Assembly: GCA_947484245.1 (NCBI GenBank)
Contig: CANKOT010000009.1
Span: 1 to 40,435 of the forward strand
Length of the DNA stretch: 40,435 nucleotides
Reading direction: 5' to 3'
Origin: Comamonadaceae bacterium
GTDB taxonomy: Bacteria; Pseudomonadota; Gammaproteobacteria; Burkholderiales; Burkholderiaceae
The notes under the pieces: generated by a model
The model's input: only the letters and a program-made list of their open reading frames with translations
Databases searched by the model: none
Told to the model about the DNA's origin: nothing
Made by a program: the position numbers and the translations under genes
Part shown: positions 8,372 to 17,863 of the stretch, piece after piece
Position numbering within the stretch: position 1 is the first letter of the stretch
How the letters are laid out: the number at the start of each line of letters is the position of its first letter

Positions 8372-9517
8372 ATGACGGCCAACCTTCTTGATTTTGACCT
8401 CGAAGGTTTGGCCGTTTTTTGTGAGGGTTTGGGCGAAAAACGTTTTCGCGCCACCCAACTGTTTCGATGGATTCATCAGCGCGGCATGTCGAGTTTTGAC
8501 GATATGTCAGATCTCGCCAAATCGCTGCGGGAGAAGTTAAAAGTGCATGCCCATGTTGTTGCGTTGCCTATTCTTTCGCAGCAATTTTCGAAAGATGGCA
8601 CCATCAAGTGGCTGTTCGATGTGGGGGGGGGTGATGCGGTTGAAGCTGTCTTTATTCCCGAGGACGAACGGGGCACTTTGTGTATTTCATCACAAGCAGG
8701 ATGCGCCGTTGGATGCCGCTTTTGCTCCACGGGTCACCAAGGTTTTAGCCGAAACCTCAGTACCGCCGAAATACTGGCACAACTTTGGTTCGCTGAACAT
8801 TTTCTGCGTCAGCATTTAAATCAGTCCGAGCGTGTCATTTCCAATGTGGTCATGATGGGCATGGGCGAACCGCTGCAAAACTACAACGCGCTCGTACCTG
8901 CATTGAAGGCCATGCTCGACGATCACGGCTACGGCCTTTCGAGACGACGCGTCACAGTTTCGACATCGGGTGTGGTGCCCATGATGGGCCGGCTTTCTGC
9001 CGACTGTGCTGTCGCCTTGGCGGTTTCATTGCATGCCCCCAACAATCCTTTGCGCGACAGTTTGGTTCCGCTCAATCGCAAGTACCCGCTTGACGAATTG
9101 TTAGCAGAATGCACGCTTTATTTGAACAAAGCACCGCGAGATTTCATTACCTTTGAATATTGCATGCTCAAGGGGGTCAACGACCAAGTCTCCCACGCTC
9201 ATGAATTGGTTCAACTCATTCGCCGTCATGCAGCCAATGGTCTTCGGTGCAAGTTCAATTTAATTCCTTTCAATCCTTTTAAAGAGTCTGGCCTCTTAAG
9301 ATCCGACGATGCAACCGTACAACAATTTGCAGCAGTCCTTTTAGATGCAGGATTTGTAACCACAGTTCGCAAAACAAGAGGTGACGATATAGACGCAGCT
9401 TGCGGCCAACTGGCTGGAGATGTCAAAGATCGAACGGATGTTGCAAGTCGAATTGCTCAGCAGCGAACTGCACCACTTCATTGGCACCCGCCGAAACCCA
9501 AGTCATCGCAGCATTGA
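8372..9517 (+). CDS. rlmN: Dual-specificity 23S rRNA/tRNA adenine-C2 methyltransferase RlmN
   Basis: A radical-SAM enzyme that makes 2-methyladenosine at A2503 of 23S rRNA and A37 of some tRNAs. The 381-residue protein has the CxxxCxxC cluster motif (C111, C115, C118 in [12 protein letters not shown]), [10 protein letters not shown], the [12 protein letters not shown] segment, and the C-terminal catalytic cysteine (C344 in DAACGQLAG). Start ATG 8372 gives [13 protein letters not shown]; an in-frame TTG at 8327 would add 15 unlikely residues. Two oddities: a run of nine G at 8623-8631 encodes VGGGDAV, and the last ~14 residues ([14 protein letters not shown]) look unlike the family and abut a decayed gene, suggesting that a deletion changed the 3' end. 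Confidence 0.96.
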   Translation: MTANLLDFDLEGLAVFCEGLGEKRFRATQLFRWIHQRGMSSFDDMSDLAKSLREKLKVHAHVVALPILSQQFSKDGTIKWLFDVGGGDAVEAVFIPEDERGTLCISSQAGCAVGCRFCSTGHQGFSRNLSTAEILAQLWFAEHFLRQHLNQSERVISNVVMMGMGEPLQNYNALVPALKAMLDDHGYGLSRRRVTVSTSGVVPMMGRLSADCAVALAVSLHAPNNPLRDSLVPLNRKYPLDELLAECTLYLNKAPRDFITFEYCMLKGVNDQVSHAHELVQLIRRHAANGLRCKFNLIPFNPFKESGLLRSDDATVQQFAAVLLDAGFVTTVRKTRGDDIDAACGQLAGDVKDRTDVASRIAQQRTAPLHWHPPKPKSSQH

Positions 9518-9518
9518 A

Positions 9519-9790
9519 GCCTGCCAAATTGAAACGTCAGAGGCTTTTTTTCAACGCCAAACGACATTTCTCAGGTGATCGGACTTGTTGATCTGTCAAT
9601 TTCGTTTGAAATGTCGTCAGAAGCTGAGAAAATAATAGAATCTTTGATCGATTCTTCCTCTGTCAGTGCACAATCGGTGAGGGTCGCTTTTCAGCTTGCT
9701 GAGCGACACAATCAGGCTGTTATAAAAGAAACATTGGGGCAAGATGTTAGGACTTCATTATTCACATTCAGCACAATGGCGTGCCCTTAA
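9519..9790 (+). pseudogene. pilF: Likely decayed 3' remnant of pilF/pilW (type IV pilus TPR lipoprotein)
   Basis: In many beta- and gamma-proteobacteria pilF/pilW lies between rlmN and rodZ. Here only 287 nt separate them. One frame from 9519 reads ACQIETSEAFFQRQTTFLR and then stops. Another frame, open from 9533 to a TAA at 9788-9790, reads VDLSISFEMSSEAEKI, then SAQSVRVAFQLAERH, then a tail with LGQDVRTSLFTFS. From memory, this order of short blocks matches the end of PilF: a TPR helix, NLSLLLF followed by an A/G-E-A helix, AQSL..A.R..., L...LR..FP.S. The 5' two thirds would be deleted and a frameshift separates the two pieces. PilF helps PilQ secretin assembly. The call rests on synteny plus weak similarity; a short functional unrelated ORF from GTG 9575 cannot be excluded. 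Confidence 0.5.
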
Positions 9791-9804
9791 AAAGAGGGCT
9801 TTGC

Positions 9805-10428
9805 ATGAGTGATTCTGTTCAAGAGCCACCAGTACCAGTAAATCACGCCTCCGCTGGCGCTATTTTGAGGGCTGCCCGTGAAAAGTCAGGGCTTCACTTG
9901 GCCGTCCTTTCGGTCAATCTCAAAGTCAGTATCAAACAACTTGAAGCACTCGAGGGGGATCGGTATGAGAAACTGCTCGAACCCGTCTTTGCTCGCGCTT
10001 TGGCCTCCAAAGTTTGCAGAATTTTAAAAATAGACGCCGTGCCGGTTCTAGCCCTGATGCCGCCGATGACCAATGGCTTAAAGCCCTTGCTTTTGGTTGA
10101 CACTGGCAATGAACCCCCTTACAAATCAAAGCCAAACCATCTTGCTTCGAATGGCCTTGTCTTTGGTGGCCTGAAATTCTGGCTTCTGATCCTGGCAACC
10201 GGACTCTTGGTCTTGGGGTACTCGTCTGAGTTTGATTTCAATGTCATGAAGTTGCAGCCTCAACCCGCTGTGACAGAAGTGGTTCCCACCATGCCTCCTG
10301 CCCAAGAACCCGTGGCATCCGATTCAGCCCAAGTTGAGTTGCCCAAAGCCATGGTGTTTGAGAGTGCAACACCAGCCACAAACAGCACAACGCCAAAAAC
10401 ATCCAAAGATCCAATTTCTTCGAATTGA
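9805..10428 (+). CDS. rodZ: RodZ-like HTH membrane protein lacking the C-terminal domain
   Basis: RodZ couples cytoplasmic MreB filaments to the cell-wall elongation machinery. The 207-residue product has an N-terminal Xre-like helix-turn-helix region (about 15-80; [50 protein letters not shown]), a single membrane segment (about 123-140, [17 protein letters not shown]) and a Pro/Thr/Ser-rich periplasmic tail. The folded beta domain (DUF4115) that normally ends RodZ is missing: the reading frame closes at TGA 10426-10428 and ispG starts 14 nt later, so there is no space for it. Start ATG 9805 has AGAGGG upstream; an in-frame GTG at 9781 is less likely. The assignment rests on HTH-TM architecture and position before ispG. 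Confidence 0.82.
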   Translation: MSDSVQEPPVPVNHASAGAILRAAREKSGLHLAVLSVNLKVSIKQLEALEGDRYEKLLEPVFARALASKVCRILKIDAVPVLALMPPMTNGLKPLLLVDTGNEPPYKSKPNHLASNGLVFGGLKFWLLILATGLLVLGYSSEFDFNVMKLQPQPAVTEVVPTMPPAQEPVASDSAQVELPKAMVFESATPATNSTTPKTSKDPISSN

Positions 10429-10442
10429 AAGGGTCCCAAATC

Positions 10443-11723
10443 ATGCAATCTAAACTCATCAGTCAAGCGATTCCAGCGTCAGTCCCCCTGGCAAGAAGAA
10501 GTCTTCAATCCAAAGTGGTCTGGGGCAATCGAGTGGTGACGGTTGGTGGGCAAGCCCCAGTTCGGGTGCAGTCAATGACCAATACCGACACTGTCGATGT
10601 GATTGGTACGGCCATTCAAGTCAAAGAGTTGGCATTGGCTGGCTCTGAATTGGTTCGAATCACAGTCAATACCCCGGAGGCCGCTGAGGCGGTTCCGCAC
10701 ATTCGAGATCAGCTGGACAAAATGGGCATCGACGTGCCCCTCATTGGTGACTTTCACTACAACGGTCACCGTTTGCTGAATGACCATCCTGCATGTGCAG
10801 AGGCGCTCTCCAAATACCGCATCAATCCCGGCAATGTGGGCAAGGGCGAAAAGCATGATATTCAATTTGGCCAAATGATTGAGGCAGCCATGCGCTGGAA
10901 CAAGCCGATCCGAATTGGTGTGAATTGGGGCAGTCTTGATCAAGAGTTGTTGGCCGAGCTCATGGACCAAAATAGCCAGCGTCCAAGCCCTTGGGAGTCT
11001 CGTCAAGTCATGTATGAGGCGCTCATTACATCTGCGATCACTTCTGCCAATAAAGCCCACGAGATGGGCATGGAGCGTGCTCAAATTATCTTGTCATGCA
11101 AGGTGTCAGGCGTTCAAGACTTGATCGCGGTCTATCGCGAATTGGGCAAGCGCACCGACTATCCATTGCATTTGGGTCTCACGGAAGCGGGCATGGGCAC
11201 CAAAGGGACTGTGGCTTCCAGCACGGCATTGTCTATTCTGCTCCAGGAGGGCATTGGCGACACCGTTCGCGTTTCGCTCACGCCGCAACCCGGTGAGTCA
11301 CGCACACAAGAAGTTGTGATTGCCTCCGAAATTTTGCAATCATTGGGTCTGCGTATTTTTGTGCCAAGCGTCACAGCGTGTCCTGGCTGTGGGCGCACCA
11401 CCAGCAGTACCTTCCAAGAGCTGGCCAAACAAATTGATGATTTTTTGCGTGCCCAAATGCCTGTTTGGCGCAGCCGTTATCCTGGCGTTGAAAACCTCAA
11501 ATTGGCGGTCATGGGTTGTATCGTCAACGGCCCTGGTGAAAGCAAACACGCCGACATCGGTATCAGTTTGCCCGGTACAGGTGAAGCGCCTGCAGCCCCT
11601 GTTTTTATTGATGGTGAAAAGAAGCTCACTTTGCGTGGCGATCACATTGCACAAGAGTTTCAAGCTTTGGTTGAGCAGTACATCGACAACCGTTTTGGCG
11701 CTGCTTCAAAAGCCACCCCTTGA
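10443..11723 (+). CDS. ispG: 4-hydroxy-3-methylbut-2-enyl diphosphate synthase (flavodoxin)
   Basis: IspG (GcpE) is the 4Fe-4S enzyme that reductively opens methylerythritol cyclodiphosphate in the MEP isoprenoid pathway. The 426-residue protein has [11 protein letters not shown] near the start, [17 protein letters not shown], and the three cluster cysteines in CPGCGRTTS (C313, C316) and [10 protein letters not shown] (C359), with the glutamate of the latter motif also present. ATG 10443 follows AAAGGG; a TTG at 10425, overlapping the rodZ stop, is an alternative giving six more residues. It lies in the conserved rodZ-ispG-hisS order. Confidence 0.97.
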   Translation: MQSKLISQAIPASVPLARRSLQSKVVWGNRVVTVGGQAPVRVQSMTNTDTVDVIGTAIQVKELALAGSELVRITVNTPEAAEAVPHIRDQLDKMGIDVPLIGDFHYNGHRLLNDHPACAEALSKYRINPGNVGKGEKHDIQFGQMIEAAMRWNKPIRIGVNWGSLDQELLAELMDQNSQRPSPWESRQVMYEALITSAITSANKAHEMGMERAQIILSCKVSGVQDLIAVYRELGKRTDYPLHLGLTEAGMGTKGTVASSTALSILLQEGIGDTVRVSLTPQPGESRTQEVVIASEILQSLGLRIFVPSVTACPGCGRTTSSTFQELAKQIDDFLRAQMPVWRSRYPGVENLKLAVMGCIVNGPGESKHADIGISLPGTGEAPAAPVFIDGEKKLTLRGDHIAQEFQALVEQYIDNRFGAASKATP

Positions 11724-11729
11724 TTTTTT

Positions 11730-13061
11730 ATGTCAGATATTCAATCCAAAGATTCATCTTCCAAAGTGAGTGCGTTTAAGAAACTTTCAGCCGTTAAGGG
11801 CATGAACGATGTCTTGCCTGGCGAATCTGCCAAATGGGAATGGTTGGAAGGCAAGGTTCGCTCCCTGATGGCGCATTACGCCTATCGCAATATTCGAACG
11901 CCTATCGTTGAGCCAACCGCTTTGTTTGTTCGCGGCTTAGGGGAGGTCACAGACATCGTGGAAAAGGAGATGTATTCTTTTGAAGACCGATTGAATGGTG
12001 AAGCCCTGACCCTGCGTCCTGAAAGCACAGCCGGCGTGGTTCGCGCGGTGGTTGAACACAATATGCTTTACGAAGGCGGCAAACGTCTGTATTACATGGG
12101 GCCCATGTTCAGACACGAGAGACCTCAACGGGGTCGCTATCGGCAGTTTCACCAAATTGGCGCAGAGGTGCTCGGTTTTCAAGGGCCTGAGATTGATGCG
12201 GAAGTTATTTTGCTGGCACACGATTTATGGCAAGCCATTGGGCTGAAAGATGTTCGCTTGGAGCTCAACAGCCTGGGTCAACCCCCCGAGAGATTGGCAC
12301 ACCGTGCAGCGCTCATTGCACACTTTGAAAAGCACCAAGACGTGCTTGACGAAGATGCCAAGCGTCGTCTCTATACCAACCCGCTGCGTATTTTGGACAC
12401 CAAAAATCCAGCTATGAAAGCGGTGGTCGAGTCTGCGCCAAAGCTGATGGATTTTTTAGGCGAAGCATCGCTGGCACATTTCAACACCTTGCGTCAAATT
12501 CTTGATGTCAATGGTGTTCAGTACGCCATAAACCCTCGTTTGGTTCGCGGGATGGACTATTACAACCTCACTGTGTTTGAGTTCATCACCGATCAATTAG
12601 GCTCCCAAGGAACCGTTTGTGGCGGTGGACGTTACGATTATTTGATTGAGCAAGTGGGCGGAAAAGCAGCCCCTGCTGTTGGTTGGGCTTTGGGCTTAGA
12701 GCGAGTTTTGGCATTGCTAGAAGAGCAGGGCGCGCTCCCACCTGAAGCGGTGCCAGATGCTTACGCCATTGTGCCGGAAGCAAGCAGTCTGCCCCTTGTT
12801 TTGAAATACCTTCGATCTTTGCGAGCCTTAGGCATTAAGGTACAAATGCACGCAGGCTCGGGTGATGCATTGGGAAGCATGAAGAGTCAATTTAAGAAAG
12901 CGGATGGCAGTGGCGCCGCTTTTGCGCTTATTTTTGGGGCGGATGAACTCTCGCAAAATAGCGTTTCGGTCAAGTCTTTGCGAGATGGCGACGGCGCGCA
13001 AAGATCAGAATCTCTAGATACCTTGGATGCATGGGCTCACAGCCTACAATCCTCCAAATGA
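11730..13061 (+). CDS. hisS: Histidyl-tRNA synthetase
   Basis: A class II aminoacyl-tRNA synthetase charging tRNA-His, 443 residues. [11 protein letters not shown] opens the catalytic core; motif 2 is [18 protein letters not shown]; the histidine-specific [15 protein letters not shown] and motif 3 ([15 protein letters not shown]) follow; the C-terminal anticodon-binding domain starts at about residue 345 ([18 protein letters not shown]). An N-terminal Ser/Lys-rich extension of ~20 residues precedes the core. ATG 11730 is 6 nt after the ispG stop, with no strong ribosome-binding site. The paralogue hisZ lies further on in the window. Confidence 0.97.
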   Translation: MSDIQSKDSSSKVSAFKKLSAVKGMNDVLPGESAKWEWLEGKVRSLMAHYAYRNIRTPIVEPTALFVRGLGEVTDIVEKEMYSFEDRLNGEALTLRPESTAGVVRAVVEHNMLYEGGKRLYYMGPMFRHERPQRGRYRQFHQIGAEVLGFQGPEIDAEVILLAHDLWQAIGLKDVRLELNSLGQPPERLAHRAALIAHFEKHQDVLDEDAKRRLYTNPLRILDTKNPAMKAVVESAPKLMDFLGEASLAHFNTLRQILDVNGVQYAINPRLVRGMDYYNLTVFEFITDQLGSQGTVCGGGRYDYLIEQVGGKAAPAVGWALGLERVLALLEEQGALPPEAVPDAYAIVPEASSLPLVLKYLRSLRALGIKVQMHAGSGDALGSMKSQFKKADGSGAAFALIFGADELSQNSVSVKSLRDGDGAQRSESLDTLDAWAHSLQSSK

Positions 13062-13074
13062 CAAAAAATTGAAC

Positions 13075-13740
13075 ATGGCAACAAATCTCAACCTCGAAGA
13101 ACAAGAGCAACTTGACGAACTCAAGCACTTTTGGAAAAAGTATGGCAACGCAATCACCTGGCTTTTAATCGCTGTGATGGGCTCCTATGCGGCTTGGAAC
13201 GGCTATCTGTATTGGCAGCAACAGCAATCAACCAAGGCCTCTGCGCTGTTTGATGAAGTCGAAAAGTCAGTCATCTCTGGCGATGTCGCCAAGCTCGAAC
13301 GTGCTTGGAACGACATGAAAGACCGGTTTCCTAAAACCACTTTTGCAGCTCAATCTGCTTTGCTGGCTGCCAAGTCATTTCAGATGGCCGACAAATCAGA
13401 CGCAGCCACTGCTGCCCTCCAATGGGCCAGTGAAAATGCCTCAGATCAAGGCAGCGTTCAATTGGCGCGTTTGCGTTTGGCCAATTTGCAAGCCCATAAC
13501 AAGGCTTACGATCAAGCCCTCAAAACGCTTGCAAAGCCCTTTGACCCCGCTTTTGCTGGTTTGGCAGCCGATGTACAGGGCGACATCCATGCCGTTCAAA
13601 ACAAGCCACAAGACGCTATCAAAGCTTACAGCGATGCATGGCGACAGTTGGAAGACAACCCGGACTACAGACGGTTGGTTGCAGCCAAGTTGAATGCGCT
13701 CGGCGTCAATCCAGAGCCGAAAAAAGGCGCGTCACCATGA
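13075..13740 (+). CDS. yfgM: YfgM family membrane protein (Sec/BAM-associated TPR protein)
   Basis: YfgM is an inner-membrane anchored TPR protein that, in E. coli, binds the SecYEG-PpiD translocon and periplasmic chaperones. The 221-residue protein starts with the family-typical LNLEEQEQLDELKHFWKKYGN, then one membrane segment (ITWLLIAVMGSYAAWNGYLYW) and a periplasmic alpha-helical TPR region (AALQWASENASDQGSVQLARL; VQGDIHAVQNKPQDAIKAY). ATG 13075 is preferred over an upstream in-frame ATG at 13027 that would start inside hisS. The stop overlaps the bamB start as ATGA, suggesting translational coupling and a shared envelope-assembly role. Confidence 0.92.
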   Translation: MATNLNLEEQEQLDELKHFWKKYGNAITWLLIAVMGSYAAWNGYLYWQQQQSTKASALFDEVEKSVISGDVAKLERAWNDMKDRFPKTTFAAQSALLAAKSFQMADKSDAATAALQWASENASDQGSVQLARLRLANLQAHNKAYDQALKTLAKPFDPAFAGLAADVQGDIHAVQNKPQDAIKAYSDAWRQLEDNPDYRRLVAAKLNALGVNPEPKKGASP

Positions 13741-14897
13741 AATCATTCAAAAGCCCAGCATGGTTCAAAGGCCAATGGACTCAGTGTCTAAGCTATGCAT
13801 GTAGCAGCGCTTTGCTGTTGGGCTTGGTTGCTTGTTCAAGTACACCAGAGAAACCCAAGCCGACTGCGTTAGTTGATTTCAATTCGAAAGTGACAGCTCA
13901 AAAAGTTTGGGCCGTCCAACTCGGCCCGATGAACTCAACGTTGAGTCACAACCTAAGCTCGGGTCAACTGGCTTTGGTCACAAGCGCAGGCTTGGTCAGT
14001 TTGCTCAATCCCACCAATGGCGCTGAGACTTGGCGCCTTGCTCTGAATACACCCATTGCAGCTGGCATCGGGGGTGATGGAGAACGCTATGCAGTGATCA
14101 GTCAAGCCAATGAACTGATTGCAATGTCTCAAGGCAAAGTGATTTGGCAAGTTAAATTGCCTGCATCTTCCTTCACATCACCTTTGGTGGCAGGTGGTCG
14201 CGTGTTTGTCTTAACTGCAAACCGAACCGTGTTGGCTTTTGATGGCGCTAGCGGACAAAGGCTGTGGATGCAGCAAAGGTCTGGAGACGCCTTGGTTTTG
14301 AACCAATCTGGCATTTTGACTTCATTCCAAGACAATCTCATGGTGGGACTTTCAGGTCGACTGGTGGCCATGAATCCTGGCAATGGCGTTGCAAAATGGG
14401 AAGTCAATATGGGATCTTCGCGTGGCACCAACGAGATTGAACGCCTGACGGACTTGGTTTCAGGCGTATCGCGTGTCAACGATGTCATTTGCGCACGTTC
14501 TTTCCAAACATCTGTCACTTGCATCGACGCACTCAAGGGCAGCAATATCTGGAGCCGTGCGGCCCAAGGCCATGTCGGTTTGAGTGGTAACGATGGCTTT
14601 GTTTTCGGATCAGAATCCGATGGCAAATTGGTGGCGTGGCATGCTAAAAATGGTCAAGTTGCATGGCAATCAGAAGCCTTAAGATTCCGTGGCCTCACTG
14701 TTGCCAACTGGCAGTCTGGACAGTTGCTTGTCGGTGATGCGCTGGGCTGGGTTCACTGGCTGGATGCCAGCAACGGTCAAACAGTTGGTCGTTTGCAAGT
14801 TGATGCCTCTGGCATCGCAATGACACCTGTTCGTGTCGGTCAAAACTGGGTTGTTGTCACCAATAGCGGCTTGGTTCAAGCATTGCGTGCTGAATAA
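13737..14897 (+). CDS. bamB: Outer membrane protein assembly factor BamB
   Basis: BamB is the beta-propeller lipoprotein of the BAM complex and assists BamA in folding outer-membrane proteins. The 386-residue product has a lipoprotein signal (ALLLGLVAC, lipid-anchored Cys about residue 36, followed by SSTPEKPKP) and then repeated PQQ-like blades, e.g. NGAETWRLALNTPI, QGKVIWQVKLPAS, SGQRLWMQQRSGD, NGVAKWEVNMGSSRG, KGSNIWSRAAQGH and NGQVAWQSEALRF. RGTNEIERLTDLV is a recognisable BamB signature. ATG 13737 overlaps the yfgM stop by 4 bp (ATGA), which fixes the start. A longer in-frame reading back to 13638 lies inside yfgM and is not used. Confidence 0.96.
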   Translation: MKSFKSPAWFKGQWTQCLSYACSSALLLGLVACSSTPEKPKPTALVDFNSKVTAQKVWAVQLGPMNSTLSHNLSSGQLALVTSAGLVSLLNPTNGAETWRLALNTPIAAGIGGDGERYAVISQANELIAMSQGKVIWQVKLPASSFTSPLVAGGRVFVLTANRTVLAFDGASGQRLWMQQRSGDALVLNQSGILTSFQDNLMVGLSGRLVAMNPGNGVAKWEVNMGSSRGTNEIERLTDLVSGVSRVNDVICARSFQTSVTCIDALKGSNIWSRAAQGHVGLSGNDGFVFGSESDGKLVAWHAKNGQVAWQSEALRFRGLTVANWQSGQLLVGDALGWVHWLDASNGQTVGRLQVDASGIAMTPVRVGQNWVVVTNSGLVQALRAE

Positions 14898-14917
14898 CGC
14901 CCTGTTGAAAGTTAGAT

Positions 14918-16258
14918 TTGAAACCCGTACTGGCCTTGGTCGGACGCCCCAATGTGGGGAAGTCCACTTTATTTAACCGTCTCACCAAAAGCCGCGATGC
15001 CATCGTCGCTGACTTCGCGGGCCTCACGCGCGATCGTCATTATGGCCAAGGCCGGCAAGGTCGATACGAGTACATCGTCATTGACACGGGTGGTTTCGAG
15101 CCTGATGCCAATACTGGCATTTACAAAGAAATGGCCAAGCAAACTCAACAAGCTGTCGCTGAGGCTGATGTCGTTGTGTTTGTGGTGGATGCCAGGGCCG
15201 GCGTGTCAGCACAAGATCACGACATTGCCAAATATTTGCGCCGAATTGGCAAGCCTTGTTTGCTGGTTGCCAACAAAGCTGAGGGCATGCGCGAAGGCGT
15301 TCAAATCAGTGAATTTTATGAGCTGGGTCTAGGCGATGTCGTTCCTGTCTCTGCGGCTCATGGTCAGGGCGTGCGCAGCCTTGTTGAATTGGCCTTGGAT
15401 CCTTTGTTGTTGCCAGAGGATGATGCTGATCTTGAAGAAGACCTCAGTGTTGTGAAGTTGGCGGTAGCGGGTCGGCCCAATGTGGGCAAGTCAACCCTGA
15501 TCAACACTTGGCTTGGCGAAGAACGCTTGGTGGCTTTTGACATGCCAGGCACCACCCGCGATGCCATTACCGTGCCATTTGAACGCGGCGGTCAGAAGTT
15601 TGAACTGATTGACACTGCTGGATTGCGCCGTAAGGGCAAAGTGTTTGAGGCGATTGAAAAATTTTCGGTGGTTAAAACCTTGCAGGCCATCGAGTCTGCC
15701 AACGTTGTATTGCTTTTGCTAGACGCCACTCAAGGTGTGACCGAGCAAGATGCCCACATCGCTGGGTTTGTGTTGGACAGCGGCCGTGCGGTTGTGTTGG
15801 CGGTCAATAAGTGGGATGCGGTTGACGAGTATCAGCGCGAATTGGTCCACCGATCGATTGAAAGTCGCTTGCCATTTCTGAAGTTTGCCAATTTGCACAC
15901 CATCTCTGCCAAAAAACGCCAAGGTTTAGGCCCCGTATGGAGCTCCATCACGCAAGCTCATAAATCGGCCATGGTCAAAATGACCACGCCCGTTTTAACC
16001 CGCTTGTTGCTTGAATCTGTTCAATTCCAAAGCCCGCAGCGGGGCGGCATGTTCAGACCCAAATTGCGTTATGCCCACCAAGGGGGCATGAATCCGCCCG
16101 TCATTGTGATTCACGGCAACTCCTTGGAGCATGTCACCGAGACCTACAAACGCTACTTGGAGGGCCGCTTCCGCAAGGCCTTTGATTTGTCAGGAACGCC
16201 GCTTCGCATTGAAATGAAAACCTCGCAAAATCCCTACGCCGACAAAGATTCAAACTGA
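14918..16258 (+). CDS. der: Ribosome biogenesis GTPase Der (EngA)
   Basis: Der has two tandem GTPase domains and a KH-like domain and is needed for 50S maturation. In 446 residues, G domain 1 has GRPNVGKST (9-17), DTGG and NKAE; an acidic linker ([11 protein letters not shown]) follows; G domain 2 has GRPNVGKST (from about 185), DTAG and NKWD; the C-terminal KH domain includes [21 protein letters not shown]. The start is TTG 14918; there is no in-frame ATG before the first P-loop, so the TTG is well supported. It lies 20 nt after bamB, in the same order as in E. coli. Confidence 0.97.
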   Translation: MKPVLALVGRPNVGKSTLFNRLTKSRDAIVADFAGLTRDRHYGQGRQGRYEYIVIDTGGFEPDANTGIYKEMAKQTQQAVAEADVVVFVVDARAGVSAQDHDIAKYLRRIGKPCLLVANKAEGMREGVQISEFYELGLGDVVPVSAAHGQGVRSLVELALDPLLLPEDDADLEEDLSVVKLAVAGRPNVGKSTLINTWLGEERLVAFDMPGTTRDAITVPFERGGQKFELIDTAGLRRKGKVFEAIEKFSVVKTLQAIESANVVLLLLDATQGVTEQDAHIAGFVLDSGRAVVLAVNKWDAVDEYQRELVHRSIESRLPFLKFANLHTISAKKRQGLGPVWSSITQAHKSAMVKMTTPVLTRLLLESVQFQSPQRGGMFRPKLRYAHQGGMNPPVIVIHGNSLEHVTETYKRYLEGRFRKAFDLSGTPLRIEMKTSQNPYADKDSN

Positions 16259-16283
16259 TTTGTCTGGGTTTTCAAAAGGGATT

Positions 16284-16296
16284 GCCCAATTTGGGC
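16284..16296 (+). promoter_or_regulatory. Palindrome upstream of hfq
   Basis: gccca-att-tgggc is a perfect short hairpin or operator-like palindrome between der and hfq. It could terminate der readthrough weakly or form part of the hfq leader; no T-run follows. Confidence 0.35.
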
Positions 16297-16307
16297 TTGG
16301 CGATGTG

Positions 16308-16325
16308 TTAAGGTGAAACCCTTAA
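16308..16325 (+). promoter_or_regulatory. Hairpin in the hfq leader
   Basis: ttaagg (16308-16313) and ccttaa (16320-16325) are perfect 6-bp arms around tgaaac. The hairpin ends 15 nt before the ribosome-binding GGAG of hfq, followed by AU-rich acaatttaaaac, the type of sequence Hfq binds. Autoregulation of hfq translation is known in E. coli; here it is inference. Confidence 0.4.
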
Positions 16326-16350
16326 AACAATTTAAAACACGGAGAATATC

Positions 16351-16608
16351 GTGAACAACAAAGGGCAACTTTTGCAAGACCCCTTCCTCAACGCTCTGCG
16401 CCGCGAGCATGTGCCAGTGTCCATTTACTTGGTCAACGGCATCAAACTCCAAGGCCAAATCGAATCTTTTGACCAATACGTAGTTTTGCTGCGCAACACG
16501 GTCACCCAGATGGTTTACAAACACGCCATTTCCACCATCGTTCCAGGACGCGCGGTCAACCTGCCGGGTGCAGAGGCCGATGCCGAAGTAGACGATTCCC
16601 CGACTTAA
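16351..16608 (+). CDS. hfq: RNA chaperone Hfq
   Basis: Hfq is a hexameric Sm-like protein that pairs small RNAs with mRNAs. The 85-residue product has the Sm1 region ([32 protein letters not shown]) and the Sm2 YKHAIST motif, with the conserved Gln near residue 9 and Phe/Asp of ESFDQ. The C-terminal tail is short (about 18 residues) and acidic ([11 protein letters not shown]), unlike the long E. coli tail. The start is GTG 16351 with GGAG 8 nt upstream. It leads the hfq-hflX-hflK-hflC cluster. The leader holds two inverted repeats. Confidence 0.98.
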   Translation: MNNKGQLLQDPFLNALRREHVPVSIYLVNGIKLQGQIESFDQYVVLLRNTVTQMVYKHAISTIVPGRAVNLPGAEADAEVDDSPT

Positions 16609-16617
16609 CGCACTCTT

Positions 16618-17808
16618 TTGAACAGCGATTTGGTTGATGCAACCCCCGCCTTGTTGGTGGGTGTTGATTTTGGTTTGCCTCATTTCGATGCTGACCTCGA
16701 TGAGCTGAGTCAGTTGGCTTTGACCGCCGGGCTCCATCCCGTTGCCAAAATCACTTGCAAGCGCAAAGCGCCAGATGCCGCTCTTTTTGTGGGCTCAGGC
16801 AAAGCGGATGAAATTAAATTCATGGCTGAACAAATGGGCGCCAAAGAAATACTCTTTGACCAGTCCCTCAGTCCGGCTCAACAGCGCAACCTTGAACGTC
16901 ATTTAGGGTTGCCCGTCAACGACAGAACGCTGCTTATCCTTGAAATTTTCGCCCAACGCGCCAGAAGTCACGACGGAAAATTGCAAGTCGAGTTGGCACG
17001 GTTGCAGTATCTCAGTACGCGTTTGGTTCGAAGATGGTCGCACCTTGAGCGTCAAAGGGGTGGCATTGGAACTCGCGGTGGACCTGGTGAAACTCAAATT
17101 GAGTTGGACCGTCGAATGATCAACGACGCCATCAAGCGAACCAAAGAGTGCTTGATGAAAGTCAAAAAGCAACGCTCCACCCAAAGACGGCAGCGTGATC
17201 GACGCAACGCCTTCAACGTGTCCTTGGTTGGGTACACCAACGCTGGCAAGTCAACCTTGTTCAATGCCTTGGTCAAAGCCCGCGCCTATGCCGCTGATCA
17301 ATTGTTTGCAACCCTAGACACAACCACTCGCCAGCTTTATTTGGGTGAAGCAGGACGCAGTGCTTCGGTTTCAGACACCGTCGGCTTTATTCGGGATTTG
17401 CCGCATGGCTTGATTGATGCATTTCAAGCCACCTTGCAGGAAGCCGTTGATGCAGATTTGTTGTTGCATGTGGTGGACGCATCCAATCCTAACTTTCCTG
17501 AACAAATGGAAGAGGTCAGGCGAGTGCTCCATGAAATAGGTGCTTCAGAGGTGCCGCAGTGGCTTGTTTTCAATAAAATTGACAATTTGCCATCCGAGCG
17601 GCAACCCCTAGAGCAGATCGACCTTTACGAAGTGGATGGGCTTGCCTTGAGGCGCTTGTTTGTCAGTGCTCAATCGGGAGAGGGTGTGTCAAATTTGCGC
17701 AAGATGCTGGCGGACGAAGTGAGCCAATCCGACTCCAAGCTCGAAACGCCTGTTGATCCGCGCTTTGCCCTTGATAATTTCGGGGAAAATTCAGATGAAA
17801 TCGCATAA
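16618..17808 (+). CDS. hflX: GTPase HflX
   Basis: HflX is a ribosome-binding GTPase that splits stalled 70S ribosomes, notably under heat stress. The 396-residue protein has an N-terminal HflX domain with VGSGKADEI and LFDQSLSPAQQRNLE, the glycine-rich linker GIGTRGGPGETQIELDRR, a coiled helix, and a G domain with GYTNAGKSTL (from residue 205), DTVGFI and NKID. The start is TTG 16618, 9 nt after the hfq stop; no upstream ATG or GTG fits. The tight spacing suggests it is cotranscribed with hfq. Confidence 0.96.
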   Translation: MNSDLVDATPALLVGVDFGLPHFDADLDELSQLALTAGLHPVAKITCKRKAPDAALFVGSGKADEIKFMAEQMGAKEILFDQSLSPAQQRNLERHLGLPVNDRTLLILEIFAQRARSHDGKLQVELARLQYLSTRLVRRWSHLERQRGGIGTRGGPGETQIELDRRMINDAIKRTKECLMKVKKQRSTQRRQRDRRNAFNVSLVGYTNAGKSTLFNALVKARAYAADQLFATLDTTTRQLYLGEAGRSASVSDTVGFIRDLPHGLIDAFQATLQEAVDADLLLHVVDASNPNFPEQMEEVRRVLHEIGASEVPQWLVFNKIDNLPSERQPLEQIDLYEVDGLALRRLFVSAQSGEGVSNLRKMLADEVSQSDSKLETPVDPRFALDNFGENSDEIA

Positions 17809-17819
17809 TCAACGCTTTG

Positions 17820-17831
17820 ATTGTGCACAAT
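17820..17831. promoter_or_regulatory. Palindrome ATTGTGCACAAT upstream of hflK
   Basis: A perfect 12-bp palindrome in the 55-nt hflX-hflK spacer, 32 nt before the hflK start. It is a possible operator; no matching -10/-35 pair with normal spacing was found. Confidence 0.25.
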
Positions 17832-17863
17832 GACACCGAACAGATAAAAACGTAGAAAAACGA

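Noticed and set aside
9400..9591. 63-codon open frame spanning the rlmN 3' end
   Set aside because: Mostly out of frame within rlmN; Cys/Arg-rich and not like any PilF block, so not added to the pseudogene.
10572..11084. 170-codon open frame on the minus strand
   Set aside because: Lies within ispG on the other strand and shows no domain.
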